DNA of 64,000 nucleotides from Dehalococcoidia bacterium (GTDB lineage Bacteria > Chloroflexota > Dehalococcoidia > UBA2979). Below, piece by piece: positions 36,163 to 45,963 of this stretch (positions are counted from its first letter, which is position 1; every line of letters starts with the position of its first letter). The stretch is taken from contig SHYS01000005.1 in the NCBI GenBank assembly GCA_009692685.1, positions 1 to 64,000 on the forward strand, in the 5' to 3' direction. The notes under the pieces are model-generated. The model saw nothing but the letters and a program-made list of their open reading frames with translations. It searched no databases and was not told where the DNA came from. The translations under genes and the position numbers were made by a program.

Positions 36163-38585
36163 CTACGGATCGCGATCGTCGACTGCGATGGCTGCGCCGC
36201 GCGCCGACTCGGGAGCGCGCGCGCGACGGTCATCCTCAACAGCCGATTACGTGTCGCGAGGTACGCGCCATCGAGGTCTGGCGCGGGGGGGTCGAGCTCG
36301 GCACGCGGCGTGAGGTCATCCTCGTTCGCCACAGGCTCCATGGGGCGGCCGTAGCGCCGACGGGTGTACGTCCGCGCAATCGCGACAAGGTCGGCGTCGA
36401 CGCCCGTGGACGCGCGCAACTCGCGCGCAGCCTCGAGCGGCGTGCGTGTTGACAGCGGCCCCACGTCCGCCCAGATCGCAAGGTCGAGGAGTTTCGACCA
36501 GCGGGCAACGTCGGCCGGCATGCCCCGGAAGCGATACTCCCACCAGACGCGCACCCCGATGCCCCCGACGATCGCCGCGATGCCCGAGGCCACGAGCAGC
36601 GTGGCGAGCGTCGCGAAGATCGCGGCGACCCGGCCGAGGATGTCGGCGCCGGAGTCTCCTAGGCGTGTCGCCGGTGCGGATCCGGCGAACGGGTCCACCT
36701 CGAAGTCGTCGAGCAGCGAAAGCGTCTCCTCGGCCACGCCCGCGAGGGCGGCATCCTCAGCGGCCTGGAACTCAGAGTCGTCCTGCGCCCGCTGGATGAG
36801 CGGGCGGGTCGGCGTCGGGTTGAAGTCCACCCACCCCAGTCCGCTGATGTAGACCTCGGGCCACGCCCATGCCGCCCTGTCCGACACGACGTACGCCTTC
36901 GTGGTCGCATCAAGGTCTCGCGGGTCCATGGCGAAGCCCACCGCCAGCCGCGCCGGCACGCCGTTGGCCCGCAGCATAACGACCATCGCTGAGGCGTACT
37001 GGTCGAAGTACCCGCGCTTGTTGTCGAGGAGGAACGTACCAACCGCGTCCGCACGCGGCGGCGGGTCTGGCGCCGTGAGGTCGAACACGTACTGGGTCCG
37101 CAGGTGTTGCTCGATCCGCCTCGCCTTGAGATAGGGCGAACTCGCCTCATGCGTGATCGAATCGGCCAGCTCGCGCACGCCCGCTGGCAGCGTAGCCGGC
37201 AGCTGCAGGTAACGCGCAATGACCCACTCCGGGTACTCGGCGGGCGCCTTCCCCAGCGTCGACGCCGTCGCGCCAGAAACCGTGCCCACGGCCTCATACG
37301 CACCCGTGGCGCGCAGCCGCTCCGCAGGCGCCAGACCGATGACGTCGGCGTGGTCGGGCCCAACTACAAGGCTCGCATCGACGCTCGCCGCCAGCGGCTC
37401 GCCCGGCACCATCAACCGCCGGTTCGCCGACGCCGACTTCAGCTGCACGGTCGCCACGAAGGGCCGTCGGAACTGCGCTCGCGTCTGTGGTGTCCCGAAC
37501 GAGGCGGCCTCGACGCTGGTGCCCGGCAGCGGCACCGACGTCGTCCCGGTCACGCGCCAGCCTCGACCGGTGTACTCGTCGTAGACCGCGGCCCGCAGGT
37601 ACACCACGTCGGGCGGCGCCTCCACGCTCATCAGCTGCTCACCAGACAGGCGCACTCCGCCCTGCAGCGGCAGCATGTCGCCGAACTTGTGCACCAGGTC
37701 CACGCGCTTCGCGTCGATGCCGAAGAACGCGCGCCCCACACGTTCCAATCGGTCGGTCACTGGCACCGTCGCCTGCTGCCAGACATCGGCGATCGGACCG
37801 AAGTTGTTGGCCGTCGGGATCGACCAGGCCACGACGATCAGCGCCAGCGCGGCCCAGGTCGCGAAGTTCAGCACCTCCAGGGTGAGCAGCGGCGGGCGCG
37901 TCACGTGCTCCGCTCGCCAGCGCACGTCGGCGCGCACCGTGTGCATCCTCGTCACCAGCAGTACGCCCGCGAAGAGATACACGATGAATGCGAAGGACGG
38001 CTGCCCCGGCAGGTACGAGATGTTCGTCAGGAGCGCCACGCCGCCCGGCACGACCGCAAGCCAGCCGTTGCGCAGCCGAAACACCGCCCACGACGCCGCG
38101 AACGCCATCGACCAAGACAGCATCACCATGATGAGGATGAAGGGAATCGGGTCGGTCGAGACGTCGCCGGTAACCAGCACCATCAACCAGTCCTGCAGTC
38201 TGAGCACCAGTTCGTCCGCGCGCGCGTAGAAGCCATCGCCCAGCGCCGGGTCCGACAGCTGTATCGCGTACATCGCCTGCAGAGCCGTGCTCGCGGCACC
38301 CAGCGGCAGCGCCACCAGCAGCCAGAGCGCACCCGGTCCGCGCAACCTCGCGATGACGAACCCGATCGACAGGCCGAGCATCGATGCCGGCGTCAGGGAC
38401 GGCATCTCCGGCACCCAGTCCGCCTGCTCTATCGATGCCGTGACAGCCATGAACCCCAGCAAGACCAGCCCGAGGCTGATCCAGGTCTCCCACGACCACA
38501 ACGATCCCTGCGGAGGTGCCGTGTACGGCTGCGGCGCGCCGATGCGCGCCTCCATGGCGCTCACGGGCATGGCTCGCAGGCTCAT
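36159..38585 (-). CDS. TgpA-like membrane protein with inactive transglutaminase domain (system B)
   Basis: An 808-residue protein. About seven N-terminal membrane helices (about 30-240) precede an extracytoplasmic transglutaminase-like domain (about 440-600), a membrane helix near 680 and a cytoplasmic C-terminus. The fold signatures RANGVPARLAVGFAMDP and WAWPEVYISGLGWVDFNPTP are clear. The catalytic cysteine position is Phe527 (in RGYFDQYASAMVV) and the catalytic histidine position is Trp573 (codons 37005-37007 and 36867-36869). Activity is therefore not expected. The ATG overlaps the DUF58 gene by 4 nt. Confidence 0.88.
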   Translation of the reverse strand: MSLRAMPVSAMEARIGAPQPYTAPPQGSLWSWETWISLGLVLLGFMAVTASIEQADWVPEMPSLTPASMLGLSIGFVIARLRGPGALWLLVALPLGAASTALQAMYAIQLSDPALGDGFYARADELVLRLQDWLMVLVTGDVSTDPIPFILIMVMLSWSMAFAASWAVFRLRNGWLAVVPGGVALLTNISYLPGQPSFAFIVYLFAGVLLVTRMHTVRADVRWRAEHVTRPPLLTLEVLNFATWAALALIVVAWSIPTANNFGPIADVWQQATVPVTDRLERVGRAFFGIDAKRVDLVHKFGDMLPLQGGVRLSGEQLMSVEAPPDVVYLRAAVYDEYTGRGWRVTGTTSVPLPGTSVEAASFGTPQTRAQFRRPFVATVQLKSASANRRLMVPGEPLAASVDASLVVGPDHADVIGLAPAERLRATGAYEAVGTVSGATASTLGKAPAEYPEWVIARYLQLPATLPAGVRELADSITHEASSPYLKARRIEQHLRTQYVFDLTAPDPPPRADAVGTFLLDNKRGYFDQYASAMVVMLRANGVPARLAVGFAMDPRDLDATTKAYVVSDRAAWAWPEVYISGLGWVDFNPTPTRPLIQRAQDDSEFQAAEDAALAGVAEETLSLLDDFEVDPFAGSAPATRLGDSGADILGRVAAIFATLATLLVASGIAAIVGGIGVRVWWEYRFRGMPADVARWSKLLDLAIWADVGPLSTRTPLEAARELRASTGVDADLVAIARTYTRRRYGRPMEPVANEDDLTPRAELDPPAPDLDGAYLATRNRLLRMTVARALPSRRAAQPSQSTIAIRS

Positions 38586-39838
38586 GGCGCCGTCTCCAGC
38601 ATCACGATCTCGCCTCGGCCGCCCAGCGCGCGCGGCAGGTCGTCGCTGCGCTTCACTGTATAGGTGTAGATGCCGGCGGCGGCCAGCGTCCCGTAGACAT
38701 CGAGCGACGATCGCGTCGCCCCCCACGTCTCCGACTCCAGCAACACCGCCGCGACCTTCACGCCGCGGCCAGCGAGCGACATCAGCGTCATCGCCCAGCC
38801 CTCGTCAGCGGATGGGGTCACCACGACCACGGTGGTGTGCCGTCCGAAGCGGCGCGACGCCTCGATGAGCAGCCGCTCCAGGGAGATGTCCCCGGTCGAC
38901 CGCGCCAGTGCCAGCGACTCGAGGAGCCGTGTGTGGTGGTTCTGCCCACGGTCTGGCTCATCCACCCGCAGGTCTGCGCCGAAGCTCAGCAGGCCCACCG
39001 TGCGGTTCGCCTGGATGAAGTAGCGCGCGATCGAGGCGGTGATCGTGACCGCTACCTCCTCGGTGCTGTCCTCGCCGCTCCCGAGGTGCACGGCCTTCTC
39101 GAGGTCCAGCACCACCCAGATGTCGGAGCTGGGGTCCAGCTCGAAGAGCTTCACCATCAGCTCGCCAGTGCGTGCCGTGGCCGGCCAGTGAATGCGGTTG
39201 TAGGAGTCTCCGGCGACGTAGTTCCGCAGCCCCGCGTAGGTCGGCGTGACGTTGTGCGTCAGGCGTCGGAAGCGGCCCTCGCCCGGCAGGTTCGCGGGCG
39301 GGATGTAGAAGTTCGGCAGGTCCGGCGCAGCCGGGTACACGAGCACGGTCGTCGGCTCGCCGAACGTGCGCGTCATCCGGAAGAAGCCGAACGGGTCCGC
39401 AGCCGTCACCACCACCGGACCAAGCTGGTACAGCCCCCGCTGGCTGGCGATCGCCGCGTAGGACCAGCCCTCGGACCCTCGCGCGCCGACCGTCACGACG
39501 CGTTTCGCGCGGTAGGTCGGCACTGACGAACGGTCCTCGACTTCCAACCAGACCTTCGGCAGCCAGCTCGTCGACTTCAGCAGGATCTGGCCCTCTAGTG
39601 GTTGCCCCTGACTCACCCGGTGCGTCCGCCGCAGCACCTCGACCTCGAGGTGCCTGATCATCGATCGCGTCCACCACCAGACGAGGGGGATCGCGCACGC
39701 GATCGCGTACGCAAGCCGGAAGAGCAACCAGAAGCCGGTCGCCAGCCCAACGACTACGCAGATGGTCGCGAGGGTGAGCGCGATCGACACGCTCGCATGA
39801 CGTCGAATCCAACCGGCCAGGCGAATCACTCGACCCAT
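38582..39838 (-). CDS. DUF58 membrane protein (system B)
   Basis: A 418-residue protein with two N-terminal membrane helices (about 15-55), a beta-sandwich-like part, the DUF58 block (FRRLTHNVTPTYAGLRNYVAGDSYNRIHWPATARTGELMVK) and a VWA-like C-terminal region. The expected MIDAS serines are missing (VVLDLEKAVHL), unlike the system A protein. ATG 39838 has GGAG 8 nt upstream. It lies between its MoxR partner and the TgpA-like gene. Confidence 0.88.
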   Translation of the reverse strand: MGRVIRLAGWIRRHASVSIALTLATICVVVGLATGFWLLFRLAYAIACAIPLVWWWTRSMIRHLEVEVLRRTHRVSQGQPLEGQILLKSTSWLPKVWLEVEDRSSVPTYRAKRVVTVGARGSEGWSYAAIASQRGLYQLGPVVVTAADPFGFFRMTRTFGEPTTVLVYPAAPDLPNFYIPPANLPGEGRFRRLTHNVTPTYAGLRNYVAGDSYNRIHWPATARTGELMVKLFELDPSSDIWVVLDLEKAVHLGSGEDSTEEVAVTITASIARYFIQANRTVGLLSFGADLRVDEPDRGQNHHTRLLESLALARSTGDISLERLLIEASRRFGRHTTVVVVTPSADEGWAMTLMSLAGRGVKVAAVLLESETWGATRSSLDVYGTLAAAGIYTYTVKRSDDLPRALGGRGEIVMLETAP

Positions 39839-39860
39839 GACGGTAACTCCGCCCTCGAGG

Positions 39861-40817
39861 CTAGACCCCACCTCTAGCGCGGACGCCGGGTACCGGCGTC
39901 CGCTGGATGCACTCGTCCACGATCTCGGCGGCCGTGATGTTCCGGACGCGCGCCGCCGGACTGACGATCACGCGATGCCCCAGCGTCGCGTAGGCCAGCA
40001 GCTTCACGTCGTCGGGCTGCACGAAGTCCCGCCCGTCGAGCATCGAGTAGGCCTGCGTCGCACGCATCAGCGCCAGCGACCCTCGCGGTGACGCGCCGAG
40101 GTATGCCGCTTCGTGCTCACGCGTCGCGTTCGCCAGGCTGACGACGTATTGCTTGATCAGCGGGTCTACGTACACCTCACCGATCGAGCGCTGGAGTTCC
40201 AGCACCTCCTCGGCGTTGGTGACCTGCGAGAGCGCGTCGATGGGGTGTGACCGCTGCTGCGCATCCATGATCAGCACCTCATCCGTCGCCGACGGGTATC
40301 CGAGGTGGATACGCATCAGGAAGCGGTCGAGTTGCGCTTCCGGCAACGGGAACGTGCCCTCGTATTCGATGGGGTTCTGCGTCGCCATCACCATGAAGGG
40401 CGCCGGTAGCGGATGTGTCACGCCATCCACGGTCACCTGGTGCTCTTCCATCGCCTCCAGGAGCGCTGACTGCGTCTTCGGCGTCGCCCGGTTGATCTCG
40501 TCCGTCAGCACGATCTGCGCCATGATCGGGCCCGGCCGGAACTCGAACGTGCTCGTCGCCTGATTGTATACCGAGACTCCGGTGACATCTGTGGGCAACA
40601 GGTCCGGGGTGAACTGGATCCGCTGGAAGCTGCACCCGGTGGAGGTGGCCAGCGCCCGCGCCAGCATCGTCTTGCCTACCCCTGGGACATCCTCGATGAG
40701 CAGGTGGCCCCGGCAGAGCAGCGTGATCAGCGCCAGCTGCGCTGCGTGTTGCTTGCCGATGATGACGCGCTCGACATTCGCCAAGATGCGCTCGGCGACG
40801 AGCTTCGGGTTTTCCAC
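39861..40817 (-). CDS. MoxR family AAA ATPase (system B)
   Basis: A 318-residue AAA_3 ATPase with Walker [16 protein letters not shown], Walker [25 protein letters not shown] and sensor [29 protein letters not shown] 40817 is preferred over GTG 40835 because AGGAG lies 5 nt before it. It heads the three-gene unit MoxR-DUF58-TgpA. It is paralogous to the system A ATPase but not a recent duplicate, since the sequences differ throughout. Confidence 0.92.
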   Translation of the reverse strand: MENPKLVAERILANVERVIIGKQHAAQLALITLLCRGHLLIEDVPGVGKTMLARALATSTGCSFQRIQFTPDLLPTDVTGVSVYNQATSTFEFRPGPIMAQIVLTDEINRATPKTQSALLEAMEEHQVTVDGVTHPLPAPFMVMATQNPIEYEGTFPLPEAQLDRFLMRIHLGYPSATDEVLIMDAQQRSHPIDALSQVTNAEEVLELQRSIGEVYVDPLIKQYVVSLANATREHEAAYLGASPRGSLALMRATQAYSMLDGRDFVQPDDVKLLAYATLGHRVIVSPAARVRNITAAEIVDECIQRTPVPGVRARGGV

Positions 40818-41036
40818 GTCCACTCCTGCGTCCACTCTAAAATTGGAGGCGCACGAGCAATCGGCGTGACGGCATCACATCGACTCTGCCCCCCAACTCT
40901 ATCGCAATCATGGTCCCGCAGAAGGCTCCTTTTGGTCACACGCGGAGCATTTTCACAACGGCAGTCCGCTGTTTCAGCGCGACTGCGAAGCTATCCTCGG
41001 TGGTGGACCGCGGCGGGCGGCGGTCAGGAGTCAACC

Positions 41037-42200
41037 TTGGGTGATCGCGCCGGCGTCTGGTTGCGGCGCGCCTCCTCACCGGCGGCGCTGCTCTCTTTGC
41101 TCGTCGTCTTGCTGCTGGGTGTCGGCGCAGCGGCTGCATTCGCGAAGCGCAGCTCCGGCCCCGATGTCACCCTCGAGATCGCGCACACACCGGCCGCCGA
41201 GGCCAGTACGCCGCCCGCTACGCCACGTACCGAAGGCACACCCCTGCCAGCACCATCACCGCCCTCAGCGGGTAGCGCCGCCGCCGGGGCACCATCGCCC
41301 ACGGCCTCCCCCCGACCCACCGGACCGCCGTCGACCGCCACACCGGCCATCCTGGCCACCCCGGTGGCCCCGCCTACGCTTTCACCGACACCAGCCGCGT
41401 CTGGCGCGGCGCCAATCATCCAGCTACCCATCTCGGCGGGGATCGGCGAGGCCTTCGCCATGCATGTCTTTGCGCCCGGCGCCACCAGCGTCGCTGTCGA
41501 GCTTAATGGCGCCAGCTACTCTGCTGCCGCGATCGGCGACCGATTCTGGCTCATCCTCGGTACTTCTGTGACCGCCAGACCTGGCCCGAGGCCGATCCGC
41601 GCGGTCGCCTATAACGCGGCCGGTACCGCCGTCGGCAGCAGCCAGGCTTCGATCCTCTATACGTTCGTCGAACATCCGGTCGACTACCTCGAAACCACCG
41701 CGGAACAGTCATCAGTGCTCACCGAGGAAGCGGGCCGCGTCGAGGCCCAACTCCGCATCGCGCAGTTTGCTCACTTCGAGCCGGCCAGGCGCTGGGTGGG
41801 ACGGTTCGCTCGCCCGCTCTTCGGCGCCCAGACGACCGCTTTTGGCCAGGGGCGTTCCATCAACGGCGGGCCGATCGGCGGGTACCACACCGGCATGGAC
41901 ATCGCCGGCGACCGTGGTGACCCCGTGCGGGCAGCGGCGGCCGGTGTCGTCTTTTGGGTTGGCGAAATGCCCATCCGGGGCCGCTCGGTCATCATCGATC
42001 ATGGCGCAGGCGTGAAATCCGGTTACCACCACCTTGACGCCACACTCATCTCGGTGGGAGCAACCGTCGAGGCCGGCCATGTCGTCGGCACCGTGGGGTC
42101 TACAGGCTTCTCCACAGGACCTCACCTGCACTGGGAGGTGACCGTCTGGGGCGTCAACGTTGACCCGCTCCAGTGGACGACTGCCTCGTTCGATCCGTAG
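41037..42200 (+). CDS. M23 family peptidase, membrane-anchored
   Basis: A 387-residue protein. Residues about 12-38 form a signal anchor, about 50-130 a Pro/Thr/Ala-rich wall-type linker, about 130-230 a beta-rich domain, and about 275-380 the LytM/M23 domain. Zinc ligands are present as HTGMD and HLHWEV, with GYHHLD between them. It probably cleaves peptidoglycan cross-links or binds cell wall. TTG 41037 is preferred because AGGAG is 6 nt upstream and no ATG or GTG is in frame nearby. Confidence 0.87.
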   Translation: MGDRAGVWLRRASSPAALLSLLVVLLLGVGAAAAFAKRSSGPDVTLEIAHTPAAEASTPPATPRTEGTPLPAPSPPSAGSAAAGAPSPTASPRPTGPPSTATPAILATPVAPPTLSPTPAASGAAPIIQLPISAGIGEAFAMHVFAPGATSVAVELNGASYSAAAIGDRFWLILGTSVTARPGPRPIRAVAYNAAGTAVGSSQASILYTFVEHPVDYLETTAEQSSVLTEEAGRVEAQLRIAQFAHFEPARRWVGRFARPLFGAQTTAFGQGRSINGGPIGGYHTGMDIAGDRGDPVRAAAAGVVFWVGEMPIRGRSVIIDHGAGVKSGYHHLDATLISVGATVEAGHVVGTVGSTGFSTGPHLHWEVTVWGVNVDPLQWTTASFDP

Positions 42201-42240
42201 ACACCTGCGAGCTCCGGTCTGCTCGGCACCAGGTGGCTGC

Positions 42241-42834
42241 TCAGTCTCGATACAGCCCCAGCCGGTCGACCACCTCGCGTACTGCCTCGGGGAGCCACAG
42301 CTCGGTCGACACGCCCACCGCCACACGTCGCCGAAGCTCCGTCGATGACACCGTGAGTGGTGGTAGCTCGATCCAGTCGATGCGCCCCTCGATGCCCGGG
42401 ACTGCCGCCACCGTCTCCGTTGGCACACGCCCCTCGTAAGGTGGCCGCGACGCCACCGCCAACCGCGCGTACCCGACGATGCGTCCTGGCTCCCGCCAGT
42501 GCGGCAGGTCAACGAGCACGTCTTCTCCGGCGACGAACCACCAGTCACCACCGACGGCCGCGAGCCGCGCGAGCGTTTCCGCCGTGTACGTCGGACCAGA
42601 CTCCTCGAGGTCGACCATACTCACCTCAGCCCAGGGAAAATGGCCCACAGCCGCCTCGACCATCCGCAGGCGCACCTCGGGGCGGCTCACCAGCCTGGAG
42701 GCCTTGCGGTAGGGGTGACCTGCAGGCGCGAACAGCACCCGGTCCAGGTCGAGTTGGTCGTGAGCGGCCGCAGCCAGCGCCAGATGACCGAGGTGCGGTG
42801 GGTCGAACGTGCCGCCGAGTAGTCCGACCCTCAC
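42241..42834 (-). CDS. nadD: Nicotinate-nucleotide adenylyltransferase
   Basis: A 197-residue enzyme that makes deamido-NAD from nicotinate mononucleotide and ATP. The nucleotidyltransferase motif GLLGGTFDPPHLGHLALA with its HxGH is complete, and SSTELRRRVAVG near the C-terminus is the second ATP motif. The start codon is GTG. It lies 13 nt after obgE on the same strand, an arrangement common in many phyla. Confidence 0.93.
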   Translation of the reverse strand: MRVGLLGGTFDPPHLGHLALAAAAHDQLDLDRVLFAPAGHPYRKASRLVSRPEVRLRMVEAAVGHFPWAEVSMVDLEESGPTYTAETLARLAAVGGDWWFVAGEDVLVDLPHWREPGRIVGYARLAVASRPPYEGRVPTETVAAVPGIEGRIDWIELPPLTVSSTELRRRVAVGVSTELWLPEAVREVVDRLGLYRD

Positions 42835-42847
42835 CTAGGAAGCTCGC

Positions 42848-44125
42848 CTACGGGTCCCACAGCACGTCCACCGAGCCGATACGCACCGTGTCACCCGCCT
42901 TCACACCCCGACGGTCGAGTGCGCGACCCAGGCCGAGGCGCTTCAGCCTGTCGAGGAGTTCGTAGCGAGCGTCTTCGTGGTGTACGTCGAGCGTCTCGGC
43001 CAGCCACTCGGGGGTCGAGCCTCGCACCTGCACCACGCCATCCTCGCCGTTCTCGACGCGAAAGCGCTCGCGCTGCAACGGCGGCTCGATGACGGGTAGC
43101 CGCTCACCCTCCGCGACGGCCGCGCGCGCGCGCGCCTGCAGTACGGCGTCCCAGGCCCCTCGCGCCAGCGCCTCTGTACCTTCGCCACTCAACCCGGAGA
43201 TCGCGAACCACGGCTCGTCGAGGGCCCCAACTTCGCGCAGCAAGTCGATGTTGGCCCGCGCGTCCGGATGGTCGACCTTGTTCAGCGCCAGCAGTTGCGG
43301 CTTCTCGGCGAGCCCGTGCCCGAAGCTCGCAAGTTCCGCATCGATGAGTTGTCGGTCCGCCAGTGGATCGTCGCGCGTCATGTCCAGCACGTGCACCAGC
43401 ACCTGTGTCCGCTCGATGTGCCGCAGGAACTCGTGGCCCAGACCTGCGCCCCGGCTCGCGCCCTCGATCAGTCCTGGCATGTCTGCCGCCACAAAGGTGT
43501 TGTGCCCCACGTTCACCACGCCGAGCTCCGGCTCGAGCGTCGTGAACGGGTACGCGCCAATCTTCGGCTCCGCCCGCGACCAGGCGCGTAGCAGCGTCGA
43601 CTTCCCCGCGTTTGGCAAGCCGACGAGTCCAACGTCCGCCAGTAGCTTTAACTCCAGTACAAGGTGACGCGTCTGGCCCGCCTGGCCATGCTGCGCGAAG
43701 TGCGGCGCCTGTCGCGTCGGCGTCGCAAAGCGCTGGTTACCCCAGCCGCCTCGCCCACCGCGGGCCACCACCACCGACATGCCATCGAGGACCAGATCCG
43801 CTACGTGCTCGGCTGCGGCGCTGCCGTCCGGCGGAATGATGTTCACGACACAGCCGACCGGTACCCGCAGTTCCAGCAGCGGTGCCGAGGCGCCGCGACG
43901 CTGGTTGGGGCCCCCTGGCCGGCCGTCTTCGGCGTTGTGTACACGGCCATGCTGAAAGTCGCGCAGTGTAGAGATCGATCGCGTCGCCACGATCACCACG
44001 TTCCCGCCGCGCCCGCCGTCGCCCCCGTCGGGCCCCCCGCGAGGCACAAACTTCTCACGGCGAAACGAGATAGCCCCGTCGCCGCCTCGTCCGGCGATGA
44101 CGTCGATTTCGACATGGTCAATCAC
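42848..44125 (-). CDS. obgE: GTPase ObgE/CgtA with OCT domain
   Basis: A 425-residue GTPase for late 50S assembly. The Obg domain begins DHVEIDVIAGRGGDGAISFRREKFVP. The G domain has GLPNAGKSTLLRAW, DMPGLIEGAS and NKVDH. A C-terminal OCT domain (WLAETLDVHHEDARYELLDRL ... RGVKAGDTVRIGSVDVLWDP) is the type found in Gram-positive bacteria and Chloroflexota. The start is GTG at 44125. nadD follows. Confidence 0.96.
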   Translation of the reverse strand: MIDHVEIDVIAGRGGDGAISFRREKFVPRGGPDGGDGGRGGNVVIVATRSISTLRDFQHGRVHNAEDGRPGGPNQRRGASAPLLELRVPVGCVVNIIPPDGSAAAEHVADLVLDGMSVVVARGGRGGWGNQRFATPTRQAPHFAQHGQAGQTRHLVLELKLLADVGLVGLPNAGKSTLLRAWSRAEPKIGAYPFTTLEPELGVVNVGHNTFVAADMPGLIEGASRGAGLGHEFLRHIERTQVLVHVLDMTRDDPLADRQLIDAELASFGHGLAEKPQLLALNKVDHPDARANIDLLREVGALDEPWFAISGLSGEGTEALARGAWDAVLQARARAAVAEGERLPVIEPPLQRERFRVENGEDGVVQVRGSTPEWLAETLDVHHEDARYELLDRLKRLGLGRALDRRGVKAGDTVRIGSVDVLWDP

Positions 44126-44564
44126 AGAAGGTGCCTCATGAACAGATGTGTGTAATCAGCCTAGGGGAAAGCATCGGAGGACAGAACGGGTACTCAGAGA
44201 CTTCGTAGTAGCAGTAGTGGTGTTCGCAGCGGGGACGGCGAGTCTGGAGGAGATTCAGCGGCGCTGTTCGAAGATAGGTCGTGAGTGCTCGATCACGGAG
44301 CATGTCCTGGCAGCGATGTTGGTAACACGGGGAACGTGCTGGCAGCGAGGGTGGTCACGATCCAGTTGCTGTCCACAAATGGGCGTGATTACTAACGAAA
44401 AGATGTAGGAAGTCCACAACTTGGCCGAGAGAAATAGAGAAAGGTCTACATACATAAGCGGACGCAGTTCGAGGGCATGAGCGCTGATGTGTAGGTGCAC
44501 GATGCAGGAACCGTGGTTCGCTCTGGCCCGTGGCAAAGTGCTCTTGAGTAAGCCGAACCCCGAA
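44126..44564. other. Intergenic stretch between obgE and dnaA; candidate replication origin
   Basis: This 439-nt stretch is clearly less GC-rich than its surroundings. Two DnaA-box-like sites share TCCACA with the TTGTCCACA form used in high-GC genomes: CTGTCCACA (44369-44377, 8 of 9) and AAGTCCACA (44410-44418, 7 of 9). An AT-rich run (GATTACTAACGAAAAGATG) lies between them. It sits directly downstream of dnaA. I see no convincing gene in it. Confidence 0.4.
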
Positions 44565-45911
44565 TCAGGCGGTGCGGCGCGACTGCTCGATCATCTCGCG
44601 GAGGCTGACCACGTCGCGCTTCGTCTCCGGGTCGATCGCCAGCGATCGCTCCATCTTGCGCCAGCCATGATGCACCGTTGAGTGGTCACGTCCGCCTAGG
44701 GCGTCGCCGATCTCCATCAAGGAGCGGTGAGCAAGCTCGCGCATGAGGTACATCGCCAGCTGCCGGGGGTAGGCTACGCGTTTCTCGCGGCTCTTCGACA
44801 GCAGTGCGTCGCGGGTCAGGTCGAAGTAGCGGCAGACCACGTCGATTACAAGGTTCGGCGACGGCGGGAGGCGAGGTTCGGTCGGTTGTAGCGAGGCGAG
44901 CGCGGACTGCACGACTTCGGCAGTCAGGGGTTCGCCGGTGAGGCGCGAGTACGCGAGTACGCGAGTCAACGACCCTTCGAGTGCACGGATGTTGCTCGTG
45001 TACCGCGACGCGATGAGTTGCAGGATGTTGTCCGGAACCATCGCGTGCTGTTCGTCGGACTTGGTCCGGAGGATGGCGATGCGGGTCTCGATGTCCGGCG
45101 CCTGGATGTCCGCGATCATGCCCCACTCGAAGCGGGTACGCAGCCGATCCTCGAGGTGTGCTATCAGCACAGGACTCTTGTCCGAAGTGATCACGATCTG
45201 GCGGCCCGACTGGTGCAGGTCGTTGAATGTGTGGAAGAACTCCGTCTGAGTCTGCTCTTTCCCGGCGATGAACTGGATGTCATCGATCAGTAGCACGTCC
45301 ACCGAGCGGTAGCGCTGCCGGAAGTCCTCCTGCGTGCGCTGCTGGATCGCGGTGATGAGCTGATTCGTGAACTGTTCTGCCGAGGTGTACAGCACCGCAA
45401 GGCCGCGAGAGACGGTCTCGTGGCCGATTGCATGCAGGAGGTGTGTTTTACCAAGACCGGCGTCGCCGTACAGGAAGAGTGGGTTGTAGAGGAGCCCCGG
45501 AGATCGAGCCACACCCTGCGCGGCCGCCGCTGCGAGGCGGTTATTCGGACCAACCACGAAGGTGTTAAAGGTGTAGCGCTCGCGGAGCCGCGGTCGAGGG
45601 GCGGTCGCGCCGACTTCGGTACCACCGACGTTGCGTAGCGCAGGCCCGCTGTCGGCATTTGAACGCAGTGGCTCGAACCGTACGTCTAACGGCTGGCCAG
45701 CAAGGTCGGTGATGGTCCGCACAATAAGCGGGAGGAGGCGCTTCTGCAACCACTCGGTGACGAATTCTGAGCGCGTACCGACAATGAGCGTGGCACCATC
45801 AAGGCGGACGCCCTCAGTGCTCTCCAACCAGGTGGTGAAGTTGGGCCGAGATACGTGCTGGGCGAGATGACGAAGGGCGTCCTGCCAGAGCACGCCAGCG
45901 TCGCGGTCCAA
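44565..45911 (-). CDS. dnaA: Chromosomal replication initiator DnaA
   Basis: A 448-residue AAA+ initiator. Domain I spans about 1-80, a short linker follows, then the AAA+ core with YTFNTFVVGPNNRLAAAAA, Walker A YGDAGLGKTHLLHAIG and Walker B LLIDDIQFIAGKEQTQTEFFHTFNDL. Domain IV ends with the DNA-contact signature GGRDHSTVHHGWRKMERSL. The start is a TTG at 45911, preceded by a GGGGGG run. dnaN is not adjacent, unlike in many bacteria. Confidence 0.96.
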   Translation of the reverse strand: MDRDAGVLWQDALRHLAQHVSRPNFTTWLESTEGVRLDGATLIVGTRSEFVTEWLQKRLLPLIVRTITDLAGQPLDVRFEPLRSNADSGPALRNVGGTEVGATAPRPRLRERYTFNTFVVGPNNRLAAAAAQGVARSPGLLYNPLFLYGDAGLGKTHLLHAIGHETVSRGLAVLYTSAEQFTNQLITAIQQRTQEDFRQRYRSVDVLLIDDIQFIAGKEQTQTEFFHTFNDLHQSGRQIVITSDKSPVLIAHLEDRLRTRFEWGMIADIQAPDIETRIAILRTKSDEQHAMVPDNILQLIASRYTSNIRALEGSLTRVLAYSRLTGEPLTAEVVQSALASLQPTEPRLPPSPNLVIDVVCRYFDLTRDALLSKSREKRVAYPRQLAMYLMRELAHRSLMEIGDALGGRDHSTVHHGWRKMERSLAIDPETKRDVVSLREMIEQSRRTA

Positions 45912-45963
45912 GTCGGCCCCCCGCCGCCGTTACCACTCCGAGCGCCGGCCTGGACGACCGGGT

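Noticed and set aside
37104..38663. Plus-strand frame of about 520 codons opposite the TgpA-like gene
   Set aside because: Arg/His-rich shadow; the minus strand has clear membrane helices and the transglutaminase fold.
44148..44408. 86-codon frame between obgE and dnaA
   Set aside because: No ribosome site, odd composition, and it overlaps the AT-rich box-containing stretch. Not supportable as a gene.
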